Assembly (NCBI RefSeq): GCF_001701025.1
Contig: NZ_CP016793.1
Span: 3,348,001 to 3,412,000 of the forward strand
From: Lentzea guizhouensis
Lineage (GTDB): Bacteria; Actinomycetota; Actinomycetes; Mycobacteriales; Pseudonocardiaceae
DNA length: 64,000 bases
Reading direction: 5' to 3'
Position 1 is the stretch's first letter; each line of letters starts with the position of its first letter. The notes beneath the pieces were generated by a model. That model was not told the DNA's origin. It was given only the letters and a program-made list of their open reading frames with translations, and searched no databases. Below are positions 6,677 through 13,649 of the stretch, piece after piece. The position numbers were made by a program, and so were the translations under genes.

Positions 6677-7877
6677 GCAGGGCCTTCGCGGTCTCGACGG
6701 TGGTGGTGCGGGCGGCGCGGAAGAGCTGCGAGCCCGTGCTGATCCGCCGCACGCCCAGGTCCCGGAGCCGTTCCACGGGCTCGCCGGCCAGCACGTTCAG
6801 CGGCGTGTCGAACGCGGCGGTGACCGTCGCGATGTCCGGCAGGGGCAGTCGCGGCACGAAGATCCCGTCGGCGCCCGCCGCGAGGTAGTGCTCGGCGCGC
6901 GTCAGCACCTCGGAGATCGTCGCGTCGACGCCCAGCCAGTGCGTGTCGATGCGGGCGTTCACGAACACACCCGGCGTCCGGCGCTTGACCGCCGTGATGA
7001 GCTCGGCCTGCTCAGCGGGGTTGTTCAGGTGGTCGCCGCGGCCGTCTTCGAGGTTGATCCCGGAGACGCCCAGCGAGGCGACGTACTCGGCGACCTCGTC
7101 CGGATCGGCCGAGAAGCCGCCCTCGACGTCGGCGGTGACCGGGCACGGCAGCGCCGAAAGCAGCCGGGCGAGCGTCCGGGTGTGCTCCTTGGCCAGGCCG
7201 GACGCGTCGGGCACGCCGTGTGCGGCCGAGACCCCGAAGCTGGTGGTCGCGACGGCCGGGAACCCGGCTTCCTGCAGCGCGGCCGCGGTGGCGTGGTCCC
7301 AGGCGTTCGGCAGCAGCAACGGCTCGTCGCGGTGGTGCAGCGCCCGGAACGCCATGTTCTTGGCGATCTTCGTGGCGAGCTCGCGTCCGGGGCAGGCGTG
7401 CGCGCCGTGGCCGAACGGGTGGCCGGTGAGGTCGACCTCGACGATCCCCGCGGCGGTCGCCCGGCGGGTCAGCGGAACCGGCGGGGTCGGGTCACCGGAC
7501 GTCAAGCGGTCGGCGAACGCCCGTGTTGCCGCCCAGGCCTGCACCAGAAGCCCGATCCTGGCCGCGGTGGTCTCGGTGCGCCCGTGCCGGGCCACCAGCC
7601 GCTCCACGGCCGCGTCAGCCGTTTCCATGATCGGCTCGTGCGGCTGGTAGCTGGGCGCGATGACCGCCACCTCGTCCAGCGCGCCCGGCAGGAGCCGGAC
7701 GGCCAGCTCGTCGAGGGTGGTGGCGTCGACGCCCTCCAGCAACGAGGTCGTGAGCGCGCGCCGGCGGGTGTGCTCGGCGCCCTCGCTGAACCGGACGACC
7801 TGGGAACGCAGCCACGCCACCCCGCTCCCACCTGCGGGGACGTGCGGCACGGGCAGGTTCAGCAGCTCTTCGGTCAT
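6645..7877 (-). CDS. fusion of a truncated cytochrome P450-like domain with an isocitrate lyase/PEP mutase-family domain
   Basis: 410 residues from ATG 7877. Residues ~1-170 look like a shortened P450: a helix-C-like segment EGAEHTRRRAL (33-42), an I-helix-like LLVQAWAATRAF, and a full heme-thiolate signature FGHGAHACPG with C162; the K-helix ExxR and most of a ~400-residue P450 are missing. Residues ~178-410 are a complete PEP mutase/isocitrate lyase superfamily barrel: LLLPNAWDHATAAAL, TTSFGVSAAHG, VTADVEGGF, GINLEDGRG, FVNARID. The join is seamless, with no stop or frame change. Divergent from an ArsR regulator, so probably controlled by it. Function unknown. Confidence 0.8.
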   Translation of the reverse strand: MTEELLNLPVPHVPAGGSGVAWLRSQVVRFSEGAEHTRRRALTTSLLEGVDATTLDELAVRLLPGALDEVAVIAPSYQPHEPIMETADAAVERLVARHGRTETTAARIGLLVQAWAATRAFADRLTSGDPTPPVPLTRRATAAGIVEVDLTGHPFGHGAHACPGRELATKIAKNMAFRALHHRDEPLLLPNAWDHATAAALQEAGFPAVATTSFGVSAAHGVPDASGLAKEHTRTLARLLSALPCPVTADVEGGFSADPDEVAEYVASLGVSGINLEDGRGDHLNNPAEQAELITAVKRRTPGVFVNARIDTHWLGVDATISEVLTRAEHYLAAGADGIFVPRLPLPDIATVTAAFDTPLNVLAGEPVERLRDLGVRRISTGSQLFRAARTTTVETAKALLSPGTRSGAA

Positions 7878-7901
7878 GGCCAGCACGCTAGGGCCGCGAC
7901 A

Positions 7902-7930
7902 CTTCGGCGTGGACCGAAGCGTTCGAAGCG
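7902..7930. promoter_or_regulatory. candidate ArsR-type operator between divergent genes
   Basis: The 57-bp divergent gap holds the inverted repeat CTTCGG (7902-7907) / CCGAAG (7914-7919), followed by a TTCGAA palindrome inside GCGTTCGAAGCG. Short imperfect palindromes of this kind are typical ArsR targets and would control both genes. Confidence 0.45.
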
Positions 7931-7934
7931 CAGA

Positions 7935-8597
7935 ATGGCCGGCATGGAGGCATTGGCCCAGGTGGCGGCGCTGCTCGCGGACAACACGCGTGCCGCGTTC
8001 TGCTCCGCGCTGCTGGACGGCCGGGCCTGGACCGCGACCGAGCTGGCCCGGCACGCGGGCGTGGCGCCGTCGACCGCGAGCGAGCACCTGACCCGGCTGG
8101 TCGACGGCGGTCTGCTCGTCGAGCACCGCCAGGGCCGGCACCGGTACGTCTCGCTGGCGGGGCCGGAGGTGGCCGAGCTGCTGGAGTCGATGACCGCGTT
8201 CGCCGGGCCGGGACCACGACCGCCCACGCTGCGGGCGGCCTCCGTCTCGGAGGCCATGGCACGGGGCCGGACCTGCTACGACCACCTCGCCGGGCAGCTC
8301 GGCATCGCCCTCAAGACGGGCCTGCTGGAGCTGGGCGTGCTGACCGCCGACCTCGCCGTGACCGAGCCCGGCCTGGTCTGGCTGAAGGAGCTCGGCTTCG
8401 AGCCGTCGAAGAGACAGGTCAGCAGGGCCTGCCTGGACTGGACCGAACGCGTGCCGCACGTCGCGGGCGCGGGCGGAGCCCACCTGTGCAGCGTGTTCCT
8501 CGACCGCGGCTGGGTCAGGCGGATCGGCACGAGCCGCGCCGTCGTGCTCACCCCGCTGGGCGAGCACGGCTGGCGTGACCTGGGACTACTCGGCTAG
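7935..8597 (+). CDS. ArsR-family transcriptional regulator (metal- or ligand-independent type)
   Basis: About 220 residues; ATG 7935 (MAGMEAL) or ATG 7944 are both possible and no clear RBS is seen. An N-terminal winged helix spans roughly residues 10-80: DNTRAAFCSALLDG, ELARHAGVAPSTASEHLTRL (recognition helix) and the wing EHRQGRHRYVSL. The C-terminal ~130 residues contain several Cys (TCYD, RACLDW, HLCSVF), not arranged as a classical metal box. Longer than the ~110-residue SmtB type. Divergent from the P450/PEP-mutase fusion. The 3' end overlaps the glutaredoxin-like gene by 12 bp. Confidence 0.85.
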   Translation: MAGMEALAQVAALLADNTRAAFCSALLDGRAWTATELARHAGVAPSTASEHLTRLVDGGLLVEHRQGRHRYVSLAGPEVAELLESMTAFAGPGPRPPTLRAASVSEAMARGRTCYDHLAGQLGIALKTGLLELGVLTADLAVTEPGLVWLKELGFEPSKRQVSRACLDWTERVPHVAGAGGAHLCSVFLDRGWVRRIGTSRAVVLTPLGEHGWRDLGLLG

Positions 8598-8822
8598 CGC
8601 CGCCCGCAGCCGGTCCTCCTCGACCTTCCAGAACCCGTGCTCGACGCCGTCGACGAGGAACACCGGCACCTGGTCGCCGTACTCGGCACGCCACTCCGGG
8701 TCCGAGTCGACGTCCTCCACCGACCAGGTCGCGCCGACCTCGCCGCAGATGCGGGCGATCTCGGCCTCGGCGACCTCGCAGGCGTGGCAGTCCTTGCGGC
8801 CCATGACGGTCACGTGGTGCAT
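8586..8822 (-). CDS. glutaredoxin/thioredoxin-like small protein (Rv0508-like)
   Basis: 78 residues with an N-terminal thioredoxin-fold motif VTVMGRKDCHACEVAE (active-site CHAC at residues 12-15), then DVDSDPEWRAEYGDQVPVFLVDG with the cis-Pro in QVPVF. Belongs to the glutaredoxin-2/DUF836-like group seen between serB-like genes and hemA in mycobacteria. Probably a cytoplasmic thiol-disulfide reductant. The upstream acyl-CoA synthetase gene ends 2 bp before its start, so they may be co-transcribed. Confidence 0.85.
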   Translation of the reverse strand: MHHVTVMGRKDCHACEVAEAEIARICGEVGATWSVEDVDSDPEWRAEYGDQVPVFLVDGVEHGFWKVEEDRLRAALAE

Positions 8823-8823
8823 G

Positions 8824-10295
8824 TCAGGCTCCCAACGGCTTGCGCAGCACGGCGCGGGCCAGCTTGCCGGTCGGCGAGTGCGGCAGCGCGGGCGCGAACT
8901 CGACCGACGTCGGCACCTTGAACTTGGCGAGGCGGGCCGCGCAGTGCGCCACGACCTCCTCGGACGTGAGCTCCTGGCCGTCGCGCAGCACGATCACGAC
9001 CTTCACCGACTCGCCGGTCCGCTCGTCCGGCACGCCGACCGCCGCCGCCTCCAGCACGGCCGGCAGCTCGCAGAGCACCTGCTCGACCTCGTGCGGGTAG
9101 ACGTTGAAGCCGTTGACGATGATCAGGTCACCGGCCCGGTCGACCAGGTGCAGGTCGCCGTCGGCGTCGATGAACCCGACGTCACCGGTGCGGAACCAGC
9201 CGCCCGCGTCCGGTCCGTGCGCGCCGTCCGGCCAGTAGCCGGAGAACAGGTTGTCGCCCTTCGCGGACACCAGGCCGGTGCCGGGCTCGTCCTCGTCGAT
9301 GTCGAGCACCGAGCCGTCCGTGTCGACCAGCCGGATCTCCACGCCGGGCAGCGCCTGGCCGACCGATCCCGGCTTCGGCACGCCGCCGACCAGCGTGGAC
9401 GTCAGCACCGGGCCCGTCTCGGTCAGGCCGTAGCCCTCGAAGACCGGGATGCCGATGGCGGTCTTCATCTCCTTGATGACCTCGGCCGGCAGCGGCGCCG
9501 CGCCGGAGGTGAAGAGCCGGACCGTGGCGAGCTTCTCGCGCAGCACCTCGACCGGGTGCGCGAGCAGCGCGCGGTACATCGGCGGCACACCGACCATCGT
9601 GGTGACGCGGTGCTGCTCGATCACGTCGAGGGCGTTGCCCGGCTCGAAGCGCTCCAGCAGCACGGCCGTGGCGCCGGCGCCCGCGACCTGCAGCAGGCCG
9701 GGGCCGAGGCCGTAGACGTGGAACAGCGGCAGCGCGAGCAGCACCCGGTCGCCCGCGGTCACCGGGCCGGGCGCAGCGCGGCGCACTGGGCGACGTTCGC
9801 GAGCAGCGCGGGGGACAGCATCGCGCCGCGCGGCGTGCCGGACGTGCCGGAGGTGTAGCCGAGCACCGCCAGGTCCTCGCCGCCGCGCACCGCCTCGAAC
9901 GGCTCCGCGGTCGCCGTGACGTCCGGCACGTCGAGCACGGTGGCATCGGCACCCTCGCCGTCACCGACCAGGAGCGCGGCGCCGGAGTCGGCGAGGATGC
10001 GCTGCAGCTCGCGCGGCGGGTTGCCGGGGCCGGTCGGCACCACGACACCACCCGCGCGCAGCACGCCGAACACGGCGACCACGAACTCGGGGCTCGTGGG
10101 GAGCCGTACCGCCACCCGGTCGCCGGGTTCGAGCCCGGAATCGGCCAAACGGCGGGCGAAAGCGTCGACCGCACCGTCGATGGTCTCCCAGGTGAGGCTC
10201 AATCCGCTCGCGGCGTCGACCAGAGCGACGTGGCTCGGCCCCCGCCGTGCCGAAGCACGGACCAGATCTGCGACATTGCGAGCGGAAGTCAACAT
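8824..10295 (-). pseudogene. acyl-CoA synthetase (AMP-binding, FadD-like) split by a single-base frameshift
   Basis: Two overlapping frames together make one ~490-residue acyl-CoA ligase. The first (ATG 10295, RBS GAGGAGG, to the stop at 9759) carries the P-loop YTSGTSGTPRGA. The second (readable from about 9786 to 8824) carries LPLFHVYGLGPG, GYGLTETGP, GWFRTGDVG, GFNVYPHEVE and the C-terminal PTGKLAR with the adenylation Lys. All motifs are intact; only the frame changes, by -1, within the GC run at 9759-9786, as if one base were missing. It activates a fatty or other carboxylic acid if functional. A sequencing indel is as likely as real inactivation. Confidence 0.8.
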
Positions 10296-10418
10296 GGCCT
10301 CCTCATGAACAACTGGGCGCTCCGAGCAGTGTTCCACGCGTGGGCGGCGTCACGAATACGCGGTTCGCACGTCTCCTCATCGCAACCCGCCCACTACCTA
10401 CTACGGAGTAACAACACG

Positions 10419-10424
10419 TATGCT
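10419..10424 (+). promoter_or_regulatory. probable -10 box of the BldN-type sigma gene
   Basis: TATGCT at 10419-10424 gives a start near 10431, ~30 nt before ATG 10461, with GGAGG at 10444-10448. A GGAGTAAC element lies just upstream (10405-10412) and matches only part of a BldD half-site. Confidence 0.4.
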
Positions 10425-10460
10425 GCCGCCACGGCGACTCTGTGGAGGTGCCGCCAGCCG

Positions 10461-11078
10461 ATGACCGCGCGGGCACGACCGACGATCAGGACCACCCGGA
10501 CCATGACGGGAGGTCAGCACGACAACGCAGGCGACGAGCCGTGGCAGCTCGTCAAGGCCGCCCAGGCGGGTGACACCGATGCGTTCGGCGTGCTGTACGA
10601 CAAGTACGTCGACATGGTGTTCCGCTACGTCCTCTTCCGGGTGGGCGGCGATCGCGCGTTCGCCGAGGACGTGACCAGCGAGACGTTCTTGCGCGCGCTG
10701 CGCAGCATCGGATCGGTCAGCTACCAGGGGCGCGACGTCGGCGCCTGGTTCGTGACGATCGCCCGCAACATCGTGTACGACCACGTGAAGTCGAGCCGCT
10801 ACCGGCTGGAGGTCACGACCGCCGAGCTGCAGGACAACCGCGAGGAGACCAGCGGTCCCGAGCAGGAGGTCATGACCGAGGCGACCAACGCGGAGCTGCT
10901 CCGGTGCGTCTCCCAGTTGGGGGACGACCAGCAGGAGTGCATCCGGTTGAGGTTCATCGAGGGCAAGTCGGTGTCCGAGGTCGCGGAGCTCATGGACCGC
11001 AACGAGGGCGCCGTGAAGGCGTTGCAACACCGGGCCGTTCGCCGGCTCGCGCAGATCCTCCCGTCGTGGTTGCGGTGA
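10461..11078 (+). CDS. bldN: ECF sigma factor of the BldN type
   Basis: 205 residues from ATG 10461; ATG 10503 is the alternative. Sigma-2 region: DAFGVLYDKYVDMVFRYV and FAEDVTSETFLRAL; linker QGRDVGAWFVTIARN and SRYRLEVTTAEL, which are very similar to Streptomyces BldN; sigma-4: DDQQECIRLRF and NEGAVKALQHRAVRRL. In Streptomyces this factor drives aerial mycelium genes including chaplins and rodlins, and is held by the anti-sigma RsbN encoded downstream. Here the downstream anti-sigma gene is broken (11133-12030). The position near rex-hemA matches the Streptomyces arrangement. Confidence 0.8.
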   Translation: MTARARPTIRTTRTMTGGQHDNAGDEPWQLVKAAQAGDTDAFGVLYDKYVDMVFRYVLFRVGGDRAFAEDVTSETFLRALRSIGSVSYQGRDVGAWFVTIARNIVYDHVKSSRYRLEVTTAELQDNREETSGPEQEVMTEATNAELLRCVSQLGDDQQECIRLRFIEGKSVSEVAELMDRNEGAVKALQHRAVRRLAQILPSWLR

Positions 11079-11132
11079 TCGCGATCGCACACGCGTAACC
11101 CAAAGCAGATCAACTTCGTTACTCGGGCTGAG

Positions 11133-12030
11133 ATGGACGGCAAGGGAAGAACACCGCGGTGGCGGCAGACAGAGCACGAGCGCTTCGCCCGTGCCGTGGA
11201 AGGCGGTCCGCAGCCGGTCGGGGGTGACTCGTTCGCCGAGGAGCTCGCGGTCGTCGAGCAGGTGCAGCTCGTGGCCCGCGGCCAGCAGACCCGACGCCTG
11301 CTTGGACGGTGCCGGGTAGACGCGCGCCCCGCCGGCGGCCAGCACGACTCACCGCGCTTCACACCTTCGGAGAAGGCCGCTTGCGGTCGTCCGGGTGCAC
11401 GCCGCAAGCACGTCGTCCGGGGTCATGCCCAGCTCGGCGTACATCTCCAGCAGCACCTCGCTGCGCAGGGCGGTGAAGCGCCAGAGGTTCTCGCTGCCCT
11501 CCGGCCGCTTGCTCACCTCGCCGGTGACCTTGAACCGGTAGCCGCCGAGCGCGGCGCCGACTCCGCCAGCCAGCTCACCGCCCTCGCCGACCTGGACGCC
11601 GACGCCGTGGAGGGCGCGCGCCAGCTCACCGAGTACGGCACCTCGTCCGACCAGACCGTCCTGCCCTCGCTGCGCGAGTGGGCGCTCGACCAGTACGAGA
11701 AGCTCGGGGTGCTGCGCCCGCGGCTGCCCGAGGACGCCGGCAAGCACGCCGGACCCGCGACGGCGGCGAAGGACTCGTGCGTGGGGCCGACCCGGCACAC
11801 GCAGCCGGAGTCGTCGGTGCCGCCGACGCCGTCGGCCTGCCCGCGGGCTCGCGCACCGTCCGTGCAGCCGACCCGGTCGGTGGCTCCCGGGGTGTCCACG
11901 CCGACCGTGCCGTCGGTGCGGCCGGGCACGTCCACGCCGCCGGGCCGAGCAAGCCGGGCATCACGATCCCGCTGCCGTTGCCGCTGCGAGCATCTCGCTG
12001 CCGTTGCTGCCGGGTATCAGCTTCGGCTGA
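11133..12030 (+). pseudogene. broken anti-sigma factor gene (DUF5667/RsbN-like) with an internal foreign segment
   Basis: The start matches DUF5667-type anti-sigma proteins: HERFARAVEGG and DSFAEELAVVEQ (11176-11270). From ~11555 the conserved C-terminal repeat-like part resumes: SQLTALADLDADAVEGARQL and LPSLREWALDQYEKLG, then a Ser/Thr/Pro-rich tail. The expected central region with its membrane helix is missing. Instead 11349-11560 codes well only on the other strand. The tail changes frame twice more: GITIPLPLPL is in one frame and ISLPLLPGISFG-stop (12028-12030) in another. If real, sigma BldN lacks its cognate inhibitor. Sequencing errors could explain the tail but not the missing centre. 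Confidence 0.7.
11349..11560 (-). pseudogene. opposite-strand gene fragment lying inside the anti-sigma gene
   Basis: About 66 codons with nearly every third position G or C, ending in TGA at 11349. The readable part includes YRFKVTGEVSKRPEG and VLLEMYAELGMTPDDVLAA. It has no start of its own: the signal begins abruptly at ~11560, where anti-sigma coding resumes on the plus strand. I do not recognise the family. It looks like a transplanted 3' gene end. Confidence 0.45.
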
Positions 12031-12079
12031 GCGCTGCGCGTTCCGCGCCAGTCGTGGGCCTCCGGTCGGACCAGATCGC

Positions 12080-12085
12080 TAGGCT
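12080..12085 (+). promoter_or_regulatory. -10 box TAGGCT, leaderless start for the HAD phosphatase
   Basis: TAGGCT is followed by 6 nt and then ATG 12092, so transcription probably starts at the A of the start codon. Confidence 0.6.
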
Positions 12086-12091
12086 TGTCAC

Positions 12092-12988
12092 ATGGCAGGC
12101 AAGCGTGAGTTGGAGAGCGACCGGCTGGCCGAACTGGCCGGCGAGGCGTCGGCCGATGCTGCCGTGGCCGCTGCCGCCGCCGCGCCGGAGCTCGAATCCT
12201 CGCTGGCGGTGCCGACGGACCTCACCGCGGCCGCCTTCTTCGACGTCGACAACACGATGATGATGGGCGCGTCGATCTTCCACTTCGCCCGCGGCCTGGC
12301 CGCGCGCAAGTACTTCTCCTCCTCCGACCTGGCGGGCTTCGTCTGGCAGCAGATGAAGTTCCGCGTGGGCGGCCGCGAGGACCCCGCCTCGGTGAAGGCC
12401 TCCCGCGAACAGGCCCTGTCCTTCGTGGCCGGCCGCAGCGTCGCCGAGCTCGTCTCGCTCGGCGAGGAGATCTTCGACGAACTGATGGCCGACCGCATCT
12501 GGAAGGGCACCCAGGCCCTCGCCCAGATGCACCTCGACGCTGGTCAGCGCGTCTGGCTGGTCACCGCCACCCCGGTCGAGCTCGCCCAGATCATCGCCCG
12601 CCGCCTGGGCCTGACCGGCGCGCTCGGCACGGTCTCGGAGTCCGCGGACGGCGTCTACACCGGCCGCCTGGTCGGGGACCTGCTGCACGGCAAGGCCAAG
12701 GCGCAGGCGGTCCGGTCGCTGGCCGCCAAGGAGGGGCTGGACCTGCGCCGGTGCACCGCGTACTCGGACTCGTCGAACGACGTGCCGATGCTGTCGGTGG
12801 TCGGCACGGCCGTCGCGGTGAACCCGGACTCGCAGCTGCGGGAGATCTCGCGCCGCAAGGGGTGGGAGATCCGCGACTTCCGCACCGGCCGGAAGGCGGC
12901 GAAGATCGGCGTGCCGTCGGTGCTGGGTGTCGGGGCGCTGGCCGGGGCGGTGGCGGCCACGATGGCGTGGCGGCGCCGGGTGAAGTAG
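12092..12988 (+). CDS. HAD-IB family phosphatase with a C-terminal membrane helix (SerB1/Rv0505c-like)
   Basis: 298 residues. HAD motif I FFDVDNT gives the catalytic Asp pair D51/D53; motif II is WLVTATP; motif III is the Lys in GKAKAQAV; motif IV is [12 protein letters not shown]. The N-terminal 45 residues are Ala-rich. The last ~25 residues ([17 protein letters not shown] then RRRVK) form a likely tail anchor. The HAD-IB subfamily includes phosphoserine phosphatase, but the actual substrate is unknown. Its promoter makes it independent of the broken gene upstream. Confidence 0.85.
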   Translation: MAGKRELESDRLAELAGEASADAAVAAAAAAPELESSLAVPTDLTAAAFFDVDNTMMMGASIFHFARGLAARKYFSSSDLAGFVWQQMKFRVGGREDPASVKASREQALSFVAGRSVAELVSLGEEIFDELMADRIWKGTQALAQMHLDAGQRVWLVTATPVELAQIIARRLGLTGALGTVSESADGVYTGRLVGDLLHGKAKAQAVRSLAAKEGLDLRRCTAYSDSSNDVPMLSVVGTAVAVNPDSQLREISRRKGWEIRDFRTGRKAAKIGVPSVLGVGALAGAVAATMAWRRRVK

Positions 12989-12997
12989 GCCTCACCT

Positions 12998-13258
12998 GCC
13001 GCAGGCGGCGGCGCGGCGGTGGCGGAGTCCCTGACCCGCTCGGTCGGCTCCGACGTGCCTCTGCGGGGGCAGATCCCGCTGGACCCGCGCCTGCGGGAGA
13101 ACGGCGACGCGGGCACGCCGATCGTGCAGGCCGTACCGGACTCGGCGGCCGCGCAGGTGCTGTCCGAGGTGGCGAAGAAGCTCTCGGTGCGCTCCCGCGG
13201 CCTGGCGGGCCGCCTCCTGAACGTCTCCCCTGCCGGCCGCCAGCCCGCCACTCGCCGC
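12998..13258 (+). pseudogene. 3' fragment of an Mrp/ApbC-type iron-sulfur carrier gene
   Basis: The frame reads VAESLTRSVGSDVPLRGQIP, LDPRLRENGDAGTPIV and SRGLAGRLLNVSPAGR, which match the C-terminal ~85 residues of Mrp/NBP35 P-loop ATPases, with a Gly-rich AAGGGAA run just before. The ~300 upstream residues, including the Walker A motif, are absent; the preceding HAD gene ends at 12988. The frame runs past the usual terminus into the hairpin region. A remnant, not a functional gene. Confidence 0.65.
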
Positions 13259-13268
13259 TCACGTCGTG

Positions 13269-13377
13269 GCACGCGGGGACCCTTCGTGCGCTCCTGCAGT
13301 ACGCGGGGAGCTTCCGTGCGATCCCCGCGTGCGCCGGTTGCCTGCGCTTGCAACAGGTGACGCAGGGGTCCCGCGTC
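13269..13377. repeat. hairpin cluster of the ACGCGGGG family in a 390-bp intergenic region
   Basis: GCACGCGGGGA (13269-13279) pairs with TCCCCGCGTGC (13322-13332); an inner direct copy ACGCGGGGAGCTT starts near 13301. A second hairpin GACGC-a-GGG/CCC-GCGTC spans 13359-13377. The rest of the gap up to 13649 is GC-rich with no gene or clear promoter that I can support. Confidence 0.6.
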
Positions 13378-13649
13378 GCTCACCGGAAATGTCGGACGGT
13401 GGCTTGAGGGGTCGCTCGAGAGCTGGGCGCTGGTCGGGTGCGGGCGGCGACGGCGTTGCGGTGAGCCGAGGCCGGCGCGAGCCGCGTTCGGTGGTGACGG
13501 CGTCGTGGCGGCTGTCGGACGTGAGCCCTGCGGCGGCGGTTGTCCCGGCGCAGGGACGGCACGACGTGCGGCGCTCGACCGCCCGTGAGCCCGCGAGCTG
13601 ATTACCGACCCCTTACGACCCGTGCGAACCGGCACCCACCCGGTGTCGA

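Noticed and set aside
6888..7934. Long plus-strand frame leading into the ArsR gene
   Set aside because: It is antisense to the P450/PEP-mutase fusion and lacks family motifs; the regulator starts at 7935 or 7944.
9759..9786. Programmed -1 frameshift in the acyl-CoA synthetase
   Set aside because: There is no X-XXY-YYZ slippery heptamer or downstream pseudoknot, and the family never needs one; indel is simpler.
10405..10419. BldD box in the BldN-type sigma promoter
   Set aside because: Only about six of nine fixed positions match; not enough to claim.
10401..11345. 314-codon minus-strand frame over the sigma and anti-sigma genes
   Set aside because: It is antisense to clear sigma-2 and sigma-4 motifs; the only convincing minus-strand coding here is the patch at 11349-11560.
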